A stretch of DNA of 64,000 nucleotides from Hygrocybe punicea (GCA_963556145.1 OY744464.1:310001-374000); one strand, 5' to 3'; positions 47,044-60,503 are shown, counted from the first letter of the stretch. A program made the numbers and translations. Notes: generated by a model not told the origin, from the sequence alone.

Positions 47044-50000
47044 AACACTATAAGCCATCATAGGGCCAGTGGACCCGGTATCTTGTTATTCTTGTTCCCA
47101 CATCCGCAACCTCATCCTCCCTGCTATCATTCTCGTTTTCATCTGACCTCTGCCTGTAGGACAACTGGATTGGTTTCTAGGGCGGGCATTCTATGAAGTT
47201 GCTCCAAGGTTGGGGCTTTTTTGTTTCTTTTCAATGCTGTCTATCCCCCACATGAACGCTTCCCACCTATCCATCTTCCCATCCCCGATATCGTTTATAA
47301 TGACCATGTAGTAGCTATTTTAATGGTCATTTATCTTGTGCCAAGCCTCTCTGACAGTTCCACAAGCAACCAGAAATCTGACCGGAACATATGATTTACA
47401 TCTCACACACCACAAAGATATAGAACACAAACATCAAGGGAACATAGAATTAACATACCGTGCAACATCTTGTGGATGTTGCGTAAGGGCTCAAAGAATC
47501 TCAGATCTGCTCTGGGAATGATGTTCCGAATAAAGATTTAATGGGGAACATCCCTGGGGAGCTGGTCTATTAGGCCACTTTCCCATTACATAAAAACCCC
47601 ACCTAACAGAGCTTGGGAGGTTCTATGAAGTGGTGCCAAGGGTGGAAAAAGCATCGCACTCAGACTTGACTTTAACGACCATCAACAGAGTCGCAATGCC
47701 CTCCACGACATTTGAGCAAGAGTTCAAAGTACTTGCTGCATCCCTGAATGAATTGTATAAGACCCACCCTGTGACACCCTGACAGGACCACTACTTTAGC
47801 CTCTTCGGTTTGGTGCAGTCTGAGGGATGTACACAGTTGCCATGCATCGTCAATGATGTCCGTGCATTCCAACCCCAGGCTTTGGAGGGAGGGAAATGTG
47901 CTGCCAGAAAATATTCATGGATAGTTTGTCATGCTGAAACTTGGTCAAGACAAATTCGAGGCGGTTGGTCATGAGTCATGTGATAAGAGAGCCAGCCAGA
48001 GTAAGAGCCATGGCATCAGTCCAGTTCAGTTTGAAGGGACGAGCGCTGCCTTTCTTGCCAACTGAACCACACTTTGAGCCAAAGAAGGCTCGAACAGGGC
48101 ATGGATCCCCCTCCTAAGAAACGGCAACATGTGGTCAAGTTGACTAGTACTAGGGCCAAACTTGTTGAAGCCATGGATGCTGCTATCTCTTCTGTAGGCA
48201 GCGCAGGAATAGGCTGTCTTATCTAAATACCAGATATTCAATAATGGTATTATGGTAAATAAATGAACATACATATAAGAATGTACTTAGTGGTTTTGGT
48301 TGAGTTCCATTGAAGGGAGGATGGAGTGACCATTCATAGCATCAGATAGATTTGTTTTACGATTTATTGTGCAGTGGCATGGCAAGAAAAAAAGGAGTGA
48401 GCACTACAGAACCATAGTGGCAGACTAAAGGAAAGAAAAGACAGATTGTGCAAATGTATGGCTATAAAACACATGACCAGCACATGTTTTCTCATGTGAC
48501 TTGAATAAACAGACCAGACCGAATAAACATTGGTACCATTAGAGATCCGTACCCAACAGTGGCATCACCATCACCATCGGCAGCGGCGGGGACGCAATGC
48601 AGCATCACCACCACTACCAGTGGTGATGCAATGGCTGCAATACCACCACATCAGTGATGGGGAGGGAGGGGGGCATGCATATACTAATTAGCTATGGTAT
48701 ATAATAAATACACTTTTTTATTATTCAACAATGAGAAAAAGATAAATAAGAAGTAAATAAGATCTAAGCTATACTATTTCTACAGTAAGAACAACTAAGT
48801 TGAAGTTAATCACAGGGATTAGCTTTTTTTCCTCTTAGTGGCCTTAGTCATTTTAAGTCAGTCAAGACAGGCAAAGCTCATTAAAGAGCTGATAAAGCTT
48901 ATGTAAAGGCTGACTAAGATGACAGCTGTTTTCATGATGCTAGGCAAATCAGGGTGCCAGATGGGAGGTGTGAGTGTGCTTCCAGACTGCTCCATTGTCT
49001 GGATTCCAGTCTTGAAATTGACATCAAAGTTGTCATATCTATATTGGGACATAACTATCTATATTCAGAGGGAAAGGATGTGGCAGATTTGTTTACTAGG
49101 ATTTTGTTCAAGCCATTGTAGAGAGGGTCGAGGGAGAAAATGTTGGCAGTCTTTGAAATTTAGCTGCTTTTCAGTATCTCCTGGAATGACACCCTGAAGT
49201 GGCTTGGTATGAGCCTGCTGAATCTGAGTAATAATTGTATTCTAGATAGTTCCAAAATGGAAGTTCTAAAAATGGACTGTTTTGAACAAAATATCACATC
49301 TGCATCCTTGCAGTGTTGAAAATTTTCTCCAAAAATCCAGCTCTGTAATAATTCCACATTACTTCAGTAGCTGACAATGATTACATAGGCATACTGAGCA
49401 CTAAAATAGAAATGACCTTGACATGGACACCAAAAAACTGCATTTAAATTCTAAAAAAATATTCAGAGGTATCTAATAGTAATTGAATGCTACAGAATTT
49501 TCTTGAAATTTTTAGATAGGGTTCTGTACTTCAAAATTTGATTCTCTCAAAATATCTTTCTTTTTTGGTGATCAGATGATCAGATTGCAATTGGGAGGGA
49601 AGCTATGATATCAATAGTACCTCCAATCTACAGTTGTGCCTTGCTGACAAAGCCTGGGCATATGCCTGATCAATGCCATTCAACAGACAGCCATAGTATT
49701 TAACAGACTATAGACAAGATTGAAGGACAGTATAATAAGATACAGGTCATCCAAACTCAGCTTACTCCCTAACCCTAGGGTTAGTGCTTAGTAAGTGGCC
49801 AAAATGACAGAGGGAAAAATATTAAATTGTAATTAGGCTATTTTTTATCTATTTGGCTAATAAAATCTCATCAATCTCAGTCATTATGCTTTCTGGCCAC
49901 AATCGATGACTGTGGTATTTTTTGTTTGCCTCCAAATCTGTGTCTTGCATACAGACAAGCTTTTGATTTGATTTCAAAAGCCACCAGCTTATGTCAGGGA

Positions 50001-50853
50001 AGCCTAAAGCTCAGAGGTTCTTGGTCTGTTCCATGGCTCATTGTTGATGTCTTCTCATGGTCCACTTTGCAAGGTTCATTTGATTATAATGCTAAGATCT
50101 TGCTGGCACTTTGCGAGCCTGAAGAAAGTTGTCCATGCGTTCTTGGAGCTGTGCACTAAAGGTGAGAAGTTCAGCTTTATTTTTGACTGCCACATCATTG
50201 AGAAGGGACTCAACAGAGATAGAGAATGATGAAGAGGAAGACAAGCTTTGCAATGACAAAGCTGTGGAGGAGAAGGACTCAGAATTGTCAGAAAGGCTTT
50301 CCTGCCTGTTGTCTTGACTAGAGACCCGAGTGTTATTCCCCTAGCCAATTAATTCAATGAATCTGTGTTTCACTGGCCAAAAATTACTCACTTTTTGTGC
50401 ACATTTTCCAAGATTTAAGAGCTGTTTCTTTGCCCAGGCTTTCCTTGGTGCCATGGTGTATCTAAAGTATTCCTTTGGCTGCAAGTCCGCCCCCTCAGCC
50501 AGTCATCTAACATCCCTTAGTGGAGCTTAAATACACCCAGCAGAGTCTGGAGGTGGCCAATCTTGCAACTCAAAATTTTATTTCATACTTAGATTGAGTT
50601 TAAATGACATTTATAACAGCTTGAGAAAAAAAGGTTTTTGGGTATTGAGCGAGATACAGAGCCCCGAAATTTGAAAAGTCAAAGCATAGAATTGTGGAAT
50701 ACCATGCTAGAAACAAATCTATGGTGTTACAATTTTTGTTTGAGGCCAGTGGAAGATGCTGGGTCCATTTTTTGGAGGGGTGTTTGAGTAAGCTGAGTTT
50801 GGATGACCTGTATCTTACAATGCAATCTTGTGCTCCTATTCTGATTTCAATGA
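47044..50853. other. AT-rich, almost gene-free region
   Basis: No ORF above about 90 residues has a recognisable domain. There is a possible Copia relic at 49069-49200, a CCCTAACCCTAGGGTTAG palindrome at 49767-49784 and a CATCACCACCA-type simple repeat at 48560-48660. The last part before 50854 is the 3' flank of the NLR gene. Confidence 0.5.
49069..49200 (+). pseudogene. Possible Ty1/Copia RNase H relic
   Basis: The short frame GKDVADLFTRILFKPL resembles the NVADIFTKAL motif that ends Copia pol genes. It is followed by an REGREKM-like stretch after a stop. The similarity is brief and the surroundings are too decayed to confirm it. Confidence 0.25.
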
Positions 50854-53800
50854 CTATAATGCTCTACAACAGTGCTGCCACAACAGGCCATGCACAAAAT
50901 GGTTCATATCAAGCCTGATTGAGTTCTTCCCAATGACGCAGACATTACTGCGCCTCCACAAAGCTGTTCGATAGGCAGGTGGGACCCAGAATAATAGTTC
51001 TGAATTCTGGCCAAGAATCCAGCCATCCAGCATTGCCCAATCATCTCGAAAGGTAATGTTAGATGTTGACGAAGATGCTTCTCGCTCCTCTACCTCCCAG
51101 ATGCGGATGGCCATGTCTTTTGAACCTGAGACAACACGCTTGTCATCGGGCGAGAAGGCAACACAGCTGACAAAGTCGGTATGACCTTTAAGCACTCGAA
51201 TAAGTTGGCCTGTCGCTGTGTCCCAGATACGGATTGTTTCATCACCCGATCCCGAAACAATGCGTCTGCTATCATGCGAGAACGCAACGGACCTGACAAA
51301 ATCAGTGTGGCTTTGAAATGGTGCACCCATAGGTCTGCCTGCCTCTACGTCCCATATTCGGATCGTCTTGTCCCCTGATCCCGAAACGACGAGCCTGGCG
51401 TCATGAGAGAAGGCTAAGGAGGTGACCCATCGAGTGTGTTCTCTGAGCGGTCCACGAATAAGTTTACCCGTCTCTGCATCCCATATGCGGATGGTGGTGT
51501 CGTCCGACCCGGAGGCAATAAGTTTGTCATCACATGAGAAGGCGACGGCCCTGACCCAAGCCGTGTGCCCTTCGAGAATGTGCAGAAGTTGCCCCGTTTT
51601 TGAATCCCAAACGCGGATTGTCCTATCAGCTGAGCCCGAGATGACGCGTTTACCAGCGTTCGAGATCGCAACGGAATAAACGTGATCCGTGTGCCCTGTA
51701 AACGGCGCACAGATAAGTCCGCCCGACTCTGCATTCCAGACACGGATGGTTCTGTCGGCTGATCCCGAGACAACATAACCACCATCGTTCGAGAAGGCAA
51801 CGGAATGGACATGATCAGCGTGTCCTTCCAACGGTGGGTATCTAAGATCACCCGTCTCTACGTCCCATATGCAGATAGTTTTGTCACTCGACCCCGACAC
51901 TACACTTTTGCCATCGCGTGAAAAAGTAACAGACCTAACAAAATCAGTGTGGCCTTTGTGATTTGCATGTATGGGTTCGCTTGTTTCCGCATTCCATACG
52001 CGAATGGTCCTAGCGTCTGACCCTAGCATGACTCGTTGGCCATTGTGCGAGAAGGGAACGTCGTTGCAACGTGAGCGCCCGTCAAATATTCCATAAGTAG
52101 TTTCGTCTGTTTCGGAGATCCCTTCGCGGACGGTCTGATTTTCTGGCCCAGAAACGACGCATTGGCCATTATATGAGAAGGTATGGCAATTGGTGCATTC
52201 ATCGAAAGTAAGTTTGCTTGTTACTGCATCCCATATGTGGATGGTCTTGTCGTCTGACGCAGAAACAATGCGTTTGCCGTCATAGGAGTAGGCAACCGAC
52301 CTGACGAATCCTGTGTGCCCTTGGTATGGCGCACAAATAGATATGCCTGTTTCAGCGTCCCAAACGCGGATTGTCCTGTCGTCCGACCCGGAGATGATAT
52401 GTTGGCCATCAGGTGAAAAGGCAACGGACCTGATGAATCCAGTGTGCCCTTCCATTGGCGTGCAAGTAGGTGCACCCGTCTCTACATCCCACACGCGGAT
52501 TGTCCTATCGGCTGATCCTGAGACAACGCGTTTACCGTCCTTGGAAATGGCAACGGAGAAGACCCAATCGGTGTGCCCGAGTAGCACAGAAGTTCGGGTC
52601 CTTGCGCCCCAGATGCGAACTGATTTGTCGGCGGCCCCTGAGACGATGCGGATGCCGTCAGGTGAGAATGCAACAGAAAAAATCAGATCTGTATGCCCTT
52701 TGAACATCTTCACACAAGCATGTTCGCCTGCCTCCGCATCCCAGATACGTATGGTCTTGTCGTCCGACCCAGAAACAACACGTCGACCATTGTCTGAGAA
52801 CGCGACGGACCTAATAAAGCCCGTGTGCCCTTTAAGAACAATAGCCTTGCCTGACTCTATGTCCCAGATACGAACTACCCTGTCGTCCGATGCCGAGGCG
52901 ACACTTCGACCATCTTGAGAGAAAGCAACAGACCTAACCCGACCAATGTGACCTTTCAATGGCAAACAAATGGCTTCACCTGTCTCTGCGTCCCAGATGC
53001 GGATAACCATGTCTTCCGAACCCGAAACGACACGTCCGCCGTCGCGTGAAAAGGCTACGGAGGTAACACGTCTTGTTTGGGATACCGAGACATTCAAAAT
53101 TGCTGGCCACTCGATGGCCTTCCCGGTCCGGATCAAAAGTATTCTCGGATACTGCGGTAAGTATTGTCTTGAGACTCTAGATTCTGTAGGTGCAAACGGC
53201 AGCGCGGACAAGTAAATATGAGGTGCACTTTGAGCAATGACACTCGCAAATGAGGCTACAAATTTGCCTGCATCTGCTGCAAATGCTCCGATATCTTCAT
53301 CGTACGCCTAACACAGATACATGTTAATCATCAACCAAAATATAACGTTGGCAGCTCACTCACTCCACACCGTTCTCCTACCAATACCAGTGCTCGGAGC
53401 GCGATTTCAGTTTTCTTGATCACGCTCAGGACCTCCAGCCAGTACAGAAAACGAAAGTTCAAGAAATCTCTGACTTCATCAGCAAGTGTCACATCAACAA
53501 TGGCACATTCAAGATGTTCTGCCCAGAAACAACACGCATAATACAGGTGAGGAGGAATTGCTGCCTGGATTTGTGGGGCCAGTTGAAGATCGTCGTTGTA
53601 GCAATACGATGTATGTATCTTGCAAATGTTAAACCGTAGACCTTCCCGCATGACCTGGAAGCAGGAAAGCGCCATCACCCGGCTGTGAGCACTGCAATCG
53701 ATCAGAAACTGTTTCGGGCATCGTTTCGGGTCGCATAGGAATTCGGCAAAAGAAAGGTGGCTTATGAGAATTCGATTGTCAGGGCTTCGTATCGAGATTA

Positions 53801-55200
53801 CGCTGGATAATCCATTGAGAATGAAGTCGATAGCCGATTCGTCTTCTTGTTGCCCCATGAAATAAATGAGGTTTGAGCGATGGAGAGGTGTTTTGGCCAA
53901 TATAATAACACCAACAACTCTTTTGAATACGCTCAATACGTTAGGTTCTGTGAATGAAACTTGAAGTATCTCCTGGTACAGCTGGTCAATTGCGTCTCCT
54001 TCATTGCGAAAGGTGTTGCTGAGGATCCGATCAAGTTGCTCTTTGGGAAATCCCTGTTCCAAGAAGCGGACCACGGTATCAGCCCATATAAATAGACCTA
54101 CAAGTCGCTCTGTCAGCTCACTAAGAAAAAAAGCATATGTACGAAATGAATCACCGGCAGCCCGATTTGTCAGCTTCTCGATTACGGACGGAGAGGGCCA
54201 TGATTGCAGTGTAGGGAATTTAGACGCGATATCGGAGAAGCGTTGTTCGAAGAATGTCTGAATGTCGATATTCGTCTCGGGGGCAGCGAGTTCACCACTC
54301 TCGAGCGGAATATGTAAGCAAACTTCTCGGAAGAACGGCGGGATTTGATGGTCTCTACTAGTGATCAAGAGCTTGAACGACGGATCTAGATAAGACCAAC
54401 TCATGATGGAGTCCATGAAGATCCTTCGCTGGGTGGATTGAGCAATATCTGACCCACACTCATCCAAGGCATCAAGAACAATGACTGGGAAACGTAAGGT
54501 GGAAGCTTCCTGAGTCCTCCTCCTATACCTTTTGAAAGGCCACCACTTGCGTCCAGTAGTATGGACCAGTGTAGTCATTCGCCCGTGCGCCTCCATCAAA
54601 GGCTCTCCAACCAAATATCTGAAATGTGACTGGATATCATCCCTCGACAGGTCTACCTTCCCATCCGTCACGTTCTGGGTCAACTTCTTGGCAAAAGTGT
54701 CGTCGCGTTGAGCAAGATCAAAAGCAACCGTGCGCCAGAATGCACAAGGATCGCCCAGCGCGGCATCCCCTCGCTTGCAAAAGAAGCTCGATCCTATACA
54801 TAGAAATTGAGATGAAGTTGACGAGATAAATGATGCTCGAACCTAATCGTCCCACATCTCCTAACTTGGATACCATCGTAGACGCGATTGCTGATTTTCC
54901 CGCACCAGGACCTCCACTCAGCCAGAAGATGTTGGGTTGACGAGGATCATCCAGCCATTTGCCAATCCGATCAACCATCCATTGACGAGTACCCGGTAGG
55001 CAAGGCGGGACGTAATAAGCTGAGCGGTCTACCGGTCTAAGACTGGCAAGCACGGATGCCTGGTCTGTGAAGACTGAGAAGAAGGTTTTGGTGTTGTGGA
55101 TATTGATGTTGTACTGGTTGTGACCGACGTTGTTGATTTGACTGTGTTTCAAGTCGACGTTCATGATGACCTGACACTGAATAAGGGTTTGCAAGGACAA
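50854..55200 (-). CDS. NACHT-WD40 NLR (NWD) protein
   Basis: Three exons on the minus strand, 55200-54843, 54793-53364 and 53307-50854, join in frame to 1413 residues with introns of 49 and 56 bp. A short N-terminus (residues 1-45) contains NNVGHNQYNINIHN. The NACHT module has Walker A GGPGAGKS (residues 96-103) and Walker B VIVLDALDECG (223-233). The sensor end, from about residue 678 to 1340, holds 16 WD40 units, two of them degenerate. GWILGQNSELLFWVPPAYR follows, the usual last segment of basidiomycete NWD proteins. It probably acts in non-self recognition or regulated cell death, by analogy with HET-D/E-type proteins. No classical death-effector domain is visible. It lies head-to-head with the GMC pseudogene. 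Confidence 0.92.
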
Positions 55201-55252
55201 TAGGGAATGTAATGGGAATGTTTACCCAAGGCCAAGATTCGAGGTTGAAGCT

Positions 55253-57491
55253 GTGACAAGCGACGGCTGTGACAACGCTCCCCTGCCTCTCGCGATATCA
55301 CTGGAAATCTTCCATTCCACCGCAGTTTTACTGCATTGTGCAGCTCATGTTCTCCTCTCGCCTTGCCCTACCGCCATAGTCGCCCCCTCGTTGAGTGCAG
55401 CTTCCCAGCTGAGATCAAGCTATGATTTCATTGCGAGCTACCAGCTAAACTATACAACCGACCGGGTAGACTGATAGATTTGTCACTTCACAGTCGGCAC
55501 CGCTGGAAGTGTTGTCGCGAGTCGTCTAACAGAAGCCTCCGTATTGGTACTCGAAGCTGGGTTTCGTACGTCCACTCCTGTGATGAGTCTTAAGCTGGTA
55601 TTTGAGGAGAGTTCGGATTTCTTTGGTCGAATAACCGTGTATGTACTATATAAAAGCAACGAGGCGTACTGGCATCTCAGATCCCTTTTGTAGCACCCCA
55701 ACACCATTTATGATTGGAACTACACCACAGCTCAAGGGGGCTTCAACAGCCGCAGCGTCCCTTACCCAAGGGGATGAAAGTTGGGCGACACCAGTTGCAT
55801 TAGTATGTACTTCCCGATGCGTCCGCGTTGTTTCTTACACGCCCTCGTCTATAAGATTACCTCAAATACATTCATGGATCTCTTGATGATTTTAACCGCT
55901 ATGCCGACTGACCGGGGCGGGAACTGGGACAACATGCAAAAGAACATCAAGAAGGTCCGCACCCCGCGTCTCTTGATATCCTATCGTTCATTAACCAGCA
56001 TACAGAATGAGAGACTGGTAGCGCCTGCTGAACCCCACAACACGACGGCCAAGAACGTCTCCACTGTTCATGTCATGGTTGAATGGTCCTGCGTAGTAGC
56101 AATAACGCGCTGGTCTAGAGGAGTGGGGAAGTCCGAAAGGCTGCCTTGAACGGCGCCGTTGAACCCGTGGACGGATGGGGTGAACTGGACGTTGGTACAC
56201 CCTTAACCCATTTCGTCTCAACTCATCTCAACTCATATTTCTTTGGGGTAGGCTGGCATCAGGCGACCATGGGTGGCGGGACACGAAGCAGCTCGGCAAC
56301 GGCGTACTTGGCACTAGCGATTAGTCGCCCCAACCTCGGCATCCTCATCAACGCGCAAGGCACGAGGCCTTTGCAGATCGGCACGCGGAACGGCAGGCCC
56401 TCCTTCCACTCCGTCGAATTCACAGCCAATGACAACACCCTTGCTGTCCCACAATTTCTAACACCACATCAACATGGACATTGAACCCGTTCGCATGCAG
56501 CCACATTGAATCATGCTCTCGCTCAGAAAGAAATTGTTCTCTGTGCTGGTCCACCCCGGAATCGGGGACCGCGCCAACCGCCAGGAGCTCTCTATCTGTT
56601 CCATGGTGCAAAACCCTGTCTATGGGTATGCAGTGAACAGCACGCATACGTTTGACGACCTCCACTACCGCTGAATGCTTATATTGCGCAATGAATGGCA
56701 GCGAAGAATGGCCCACTTTGCCGGTGGTTTGACTAATCATATGGGATGGTTGAGGCTGCCAAAGAAAGCAAGTGTGTTAGTGATGGTGAACGATCCAAGT
56801 GCTGGGCCAAAGTCGTCGCATTGGGTAATTATTTTCCTTGCGAGTGCTTTTCTTTTGGTGCGTGCTTTGAGGGTAATTGAATGACGTGTGCAGAACCTGT
56901 TACTCGACCCCTCCCACATCTGGCAATTTCATCACCATCCTCACCAATCTCATCTCGCCAACCTCCCGTGCGTCTACCCTTGCCCTGCCCTCTCTCTCTA
57001 CCATCCTAACCCCACACCGCAGGTGGCTCCATCACACTCGTCACCTCCAGCCCATTCGTCGCGCCAGCCATCGATCCCGCCTACCTTTCAACCACCTTTG
57101 ATGTTTTCACCCTCAAAGAGGCAGTGAAGCGCCCCGTTCCCGCGCACGCATGGGATGGGTATATCCTTGGCCCCTCCCTGCGCTGGCGCACGCGAATACA
57201 GACGCGGAGTTGGAGGCATACGTGAAAGGTCGCTATGGCATTGTTTCACCAGCAGTCATGAGTTCGAAGAGGGCGACGTGGGGTGTGGTGGACCCGGATC
57301 TGAGGCTGAAGTGGGGCGGAAGATAGTGTTTTGGTGAGTTCGTTTAGAGTTGTGGTGAAATTGATGTTGATTGACGTGTTTTTATTTTAGCCGTTTTCGG
57401 CGAATACGCACACGCAGGGGCCGATTTATCTGGTGGGTGCGGACCTAATTAAGGAGGATAATGCGGGCTTGATTTCCGATAGCGGAATGTA
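55253..57491 (+). pseudogene. Aryl-alcohol-oxidase-like GMC oxidoreductase, decayed
   Basis: Pieces of a GMC flavoenzyme appear in order. YDFI near 55420 is followed by VGTAGSVVASRLTEASVLVLEAG (55493-55560), the FAD-binding start. DWNYTTAQGGFNSRSVPYPRG, GGGTRSSSATAYL and RPNLGILINAQ come next. GGLTNHMGWLRLP, GSITLVTSSPFVAPAIDPAYL and NTHTQGPIYLVGADLIK follow. The last ends at TAG 57489-57491. Many stops and frame changes separate them. The aryl-alcohol oxidase type would have been secreted and would supply hydrogen peroxide for lignin breakdown. A hydrophobic segment near 55290-55370 could be the old signal peptide. Confidence 0.8.
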
Positions 57492-57779
57492 GGCTGGCTG
57501 GATACGGAACGCTACTATAAGAGAGGGGTCTCCTCTTACCCATTGGCTACGGTAGACCAAATGGTCACGGTTCAATTTCATCAGCAGATCACGTTTCTAA
57601 TTGTCTGACTGACAATGTCATTATAAGTGCCTTGTAGTACTAGTACCCATAGTAGTATCAATATAATCTTATAACAATCTATCTATCAACAGAGCTCAAA
57701 TTCACAGCGTGACGGAACAAAGGTATGACCATTTTAAGCAACTAATTAGGTACAGGTGGGTGAGTTCTATTATAAGGCG

Positions 57780-58510
57780 GGTGCAGAGGGGGGTATAGGA
57801 GGGTGCGGAAGGGCATAGGTGGGTGGTGGAGTGTGTGGGAGGGTGGAGGAGAGCATGGGAGGGCGGGGGAGAGCATGGGAGGGCGGGGGAGAGCATGGGA
57901 GGGCGGGGGAGAGCATGGAAGGGCGAAGGAGAGCATTGGGGGTGCAGGAGAGCATGGGAGGGTGTGCGAGAGCGTGGGGGGTGCAGGAAAGGACGTGAGA
58001 CGGTGCGAGAGAGCTGTGGGAGGGTGCGGGAGGACCCGGAAGGCGTGGGGTGCTGTTGGAGGGCACAGCGCGTTGTGGGAGGGGTACAGCATTGTGTGAG
58101 GGGTCAGGGTGTTGTGGGAGGCATGCAGGGCGTTGTGGGACGGCGCAGGGGGATGCGGGGGGTTTTGGGAAGGTGTGAGAAGTGCGGGAGGGCTTGGGAG
58201 GGTGCAGGGGTTTGTGGGAGGGCGCGGGATGTCGTGGGAGGGTGCAGGGTGTTGCGGGAGGGTGAAAAGTGTTGTGGGAGGGTGCGGGGGGATGTTGTGG
58301 GGATGCGGGGTGTTGCGGCAGGGTGTGAGAGGTGCGAGAGGACTTGGGAGGGCACGGGAAGGTGTTGAATGGTGCAAGGGTTGGAGAGTGGTTTGTGAGA
58401 GGTGTGAGAATGTTTTAAGGTGCGGGAACGCGTGGAAGAGTGTGGGAGGGCATAGGAGGATGTGGGAGGGCGTGGCAGGTGTGAGAACATAGGTTGAAAA
58501 TGACAAGCTG
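57780..58510. repeat. G-rich minisatellite
   Basis: GGGAGGGCGGGGGAGAGCAT repeats about every 20 bp at 57846-57950, then degrades to 20-25-bp variants of GTGGGAGGGTGC up to 58480. One strand is strongly G-rich; Pro/Ser/His-rich ORFs on the other strand come from the repeat. Confidence 0.85.
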
Positions 58511-58774
58511 AATGAAAAAAAAAAACGGAGGGGGTTAGCGGACACGGCTATAAATCAGGACGACAATTGATGCACCTTTTGCAAGCCGTAGTAGTATCAA
58601 CCCATGTCTGCAGACTCTGCATCGGGCACAATGAGAGACTCACTGATAGAACGAAAGACTCGGACGTGGAAGAAAGTTGACAAAACACGTGCACACAACA
58701 AAAAAAGATTACATTCCAACATTCGGGATACACATCGTACAGACTCGGAGTAGAGGGATAAGACTAAGCTACTT

Positions 58775-60365
58775 CTACAGAAGCGTTTCGATTACAAGCG
58801 ACATCTGTAAAAATACATGCCACGAATTCGCGAAAGTGATCATCGGAGCTCCAATAGATTTGTGGACATCCACAGCCGTGACTGCAAAATCCTGACTGAC
58901 CCAGTCAAGATGGGCGCTTCGGGGCCCCACTTCCTCTTCAAGGTATGCACGAAGGTGCTGGATGGCTTGCGGTGTAGCTTCAATAAGGCATTTGAGTCCA
59001 CCGTACAACTGAGGGTATCTGAGAGCGTCGAGAGGAACATGTCCAGATGGCATGATCTTATTGTGTTGGGTGCGGATTGAGTGACTATTCCACCAATTGC
59101 GAAACTTATCGAGCTCTGCTTGAACTAGCGGCGGGAAGATCCAATTAAACAAGTCCCTTGACAGGGATTGAGCGTACCAGTGATATACGATCAAGAAATG
59201 TAACTAACCTGTGAAACAGCACATCGGGTTTGAATATATGGTCCTGTTTCCCTTGCAAAATTGAGGTCTTGATATTGAGCCCAACTTTTGTCTTGAGCCA
59301 GCGCCAAAAACCCTCAATCGTGGTATGATGTGGGCTTGGAAGGATCACACTTGGTGGGAATATGCCAGGATCAACATCGGGTGCAAATACCTCTCTGAAA
59401 ACTGAGTGAATCACTGGTCAGAAATCATTCCAGTGAAGGAAACTCACCGAAGTTCACTTTGGAATGCATACTGCCAGCCAATTTCTGAGCCCTTGTCCGT
59501 CGTTGATTGAATTGGAATGCCTGTCACGATCACTTGTAAATGTTTCGCGAATGTATCTGAAGACACTTACCGCCAATTTCCCCCACCAAATCTAAGTAAA
59601 GATGGCCGATTGCGGCAGCACTGCGAAAATTGGGTATCACTGAAATCTTCAGTAGTGTGTCACTCCATTTATCTTTGTAGGCATAGATTGGCAACCCGAT
59701 ATCCCCCATTTGTAATGCTTGCTGCAAAAGCTTTTCGTGGCCATCAGAGGAAATTTCGTGGAAAGGTCCAATTGCTGTTAAGGGACGCCAATGCAGCACT
59801 TGTGGTTTTCCAGGGAAGCATTGGTCAAACCCTTTTGGAAAGTGTTCAATCATGATGTCGCGAATCTTGTGTCTGTGGTAAAATGCGGCATTGAAGTCAA
59901 AGCTTGAATGCGTGGCCAAATATGCGTACCTGGAAACAACGAACCCTTGATCCCTCAACTTCACTTGATGGTATCTCGGCCCATTGTTCTGCGTCAAGTC
60001 CTTGTCCACCTCATCGAATACAGCTTGTCTAATCACTTCTTGGGGGAAAGGTCGCCTCGAAGTTGGAATGGCCAGTCTCCGTTCTATTTGTTTCAACTTC
60101 GAAGGGCTGATGGATATTATGGTAAGTCATTGTGATACCTTTGGTAACAAATCATCTCACCGTATGTATAGGCCATGGTCGTCTTGGAGCCTACTGATTC
60201 GTTGCTCCTTTTTCAGACCAAGACGGGCATATTCCATGAGGGTATCCTTAAGAATGTTGTCGGGTGGGTCTTTGGGGTTGCACGTAAGTCTAAAAAGATC
60301 GGCAAAGCTGCAGCAAACTCACATATTTTTTCTCCGTAGCCATTTTTCCCTTCGGGGTTCGGCAT
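58775..60365 (-). CDS. DDE integrase-core protein, intact
   Basis: Exons 60365-60323, 60269-60161, 60106-59571, 59520-59448, 59394-59209 and 59156-58775 join in frame to 442 residues. A candidate acid triad is D172 (SSDGHEKL), D238 (STTDKGSE) and E281 (TTIEGFWRWL). Nearby are WSDTLLKISVIPNFR, LYLDLVGEIGG and a C-part with LVQAELDKFRNWWNSHSIRTQHNKIMPSG. This matches the integrase-core family (retroviral integrase-like fold) that is common as single genes in Agaricomycetes. The N-part (LKKEQRISRLQ ... LKQIERRLAIPT) looks like a helix-turn-helix. It is divergent from the alpha-kinase gene, 138 bp away. No inverted repeats around it were found. Confidence 0.8.
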
Positions 60366-60503
60366 AATGTGGTGGTGGGCTTGGGTTGGACGGTTGATGT
60401 GACAAAATTCAAGTCCGCCTCATCAGACGATTCTTGTTTATTCACTACTCACACTCACTCTTTTTTTTTTTGAAATCACAACAGTTTTCATTCATTACAC
60501 GCT
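60366..60503. promoter_or_regulatory. Shared divergent promoter region
   Basis: Only 138 bp separate the start codons of the integrase-like gene (minus) and the alpha-kinase gene (plus). It contains a pyrimidine tract CACTCACTC followed by a T-run at about 60455-60471. The two genes are likely to be co-regulated. Confidence 0.5.

Noticed and set aside
49767..49784. CCCTAACCCTAGGGTTAG as an interstitial telomere fusion
   Set aside because: Only about three telomere units in all and oriented outward, not as a head-to-head fusion; chance or a simple palindrome is likelier.
57742..58545. Pro/Ser/His-rich 267-residue ORF on the minus strand
   Set aside because: Generated by the G-rich minisatellite.
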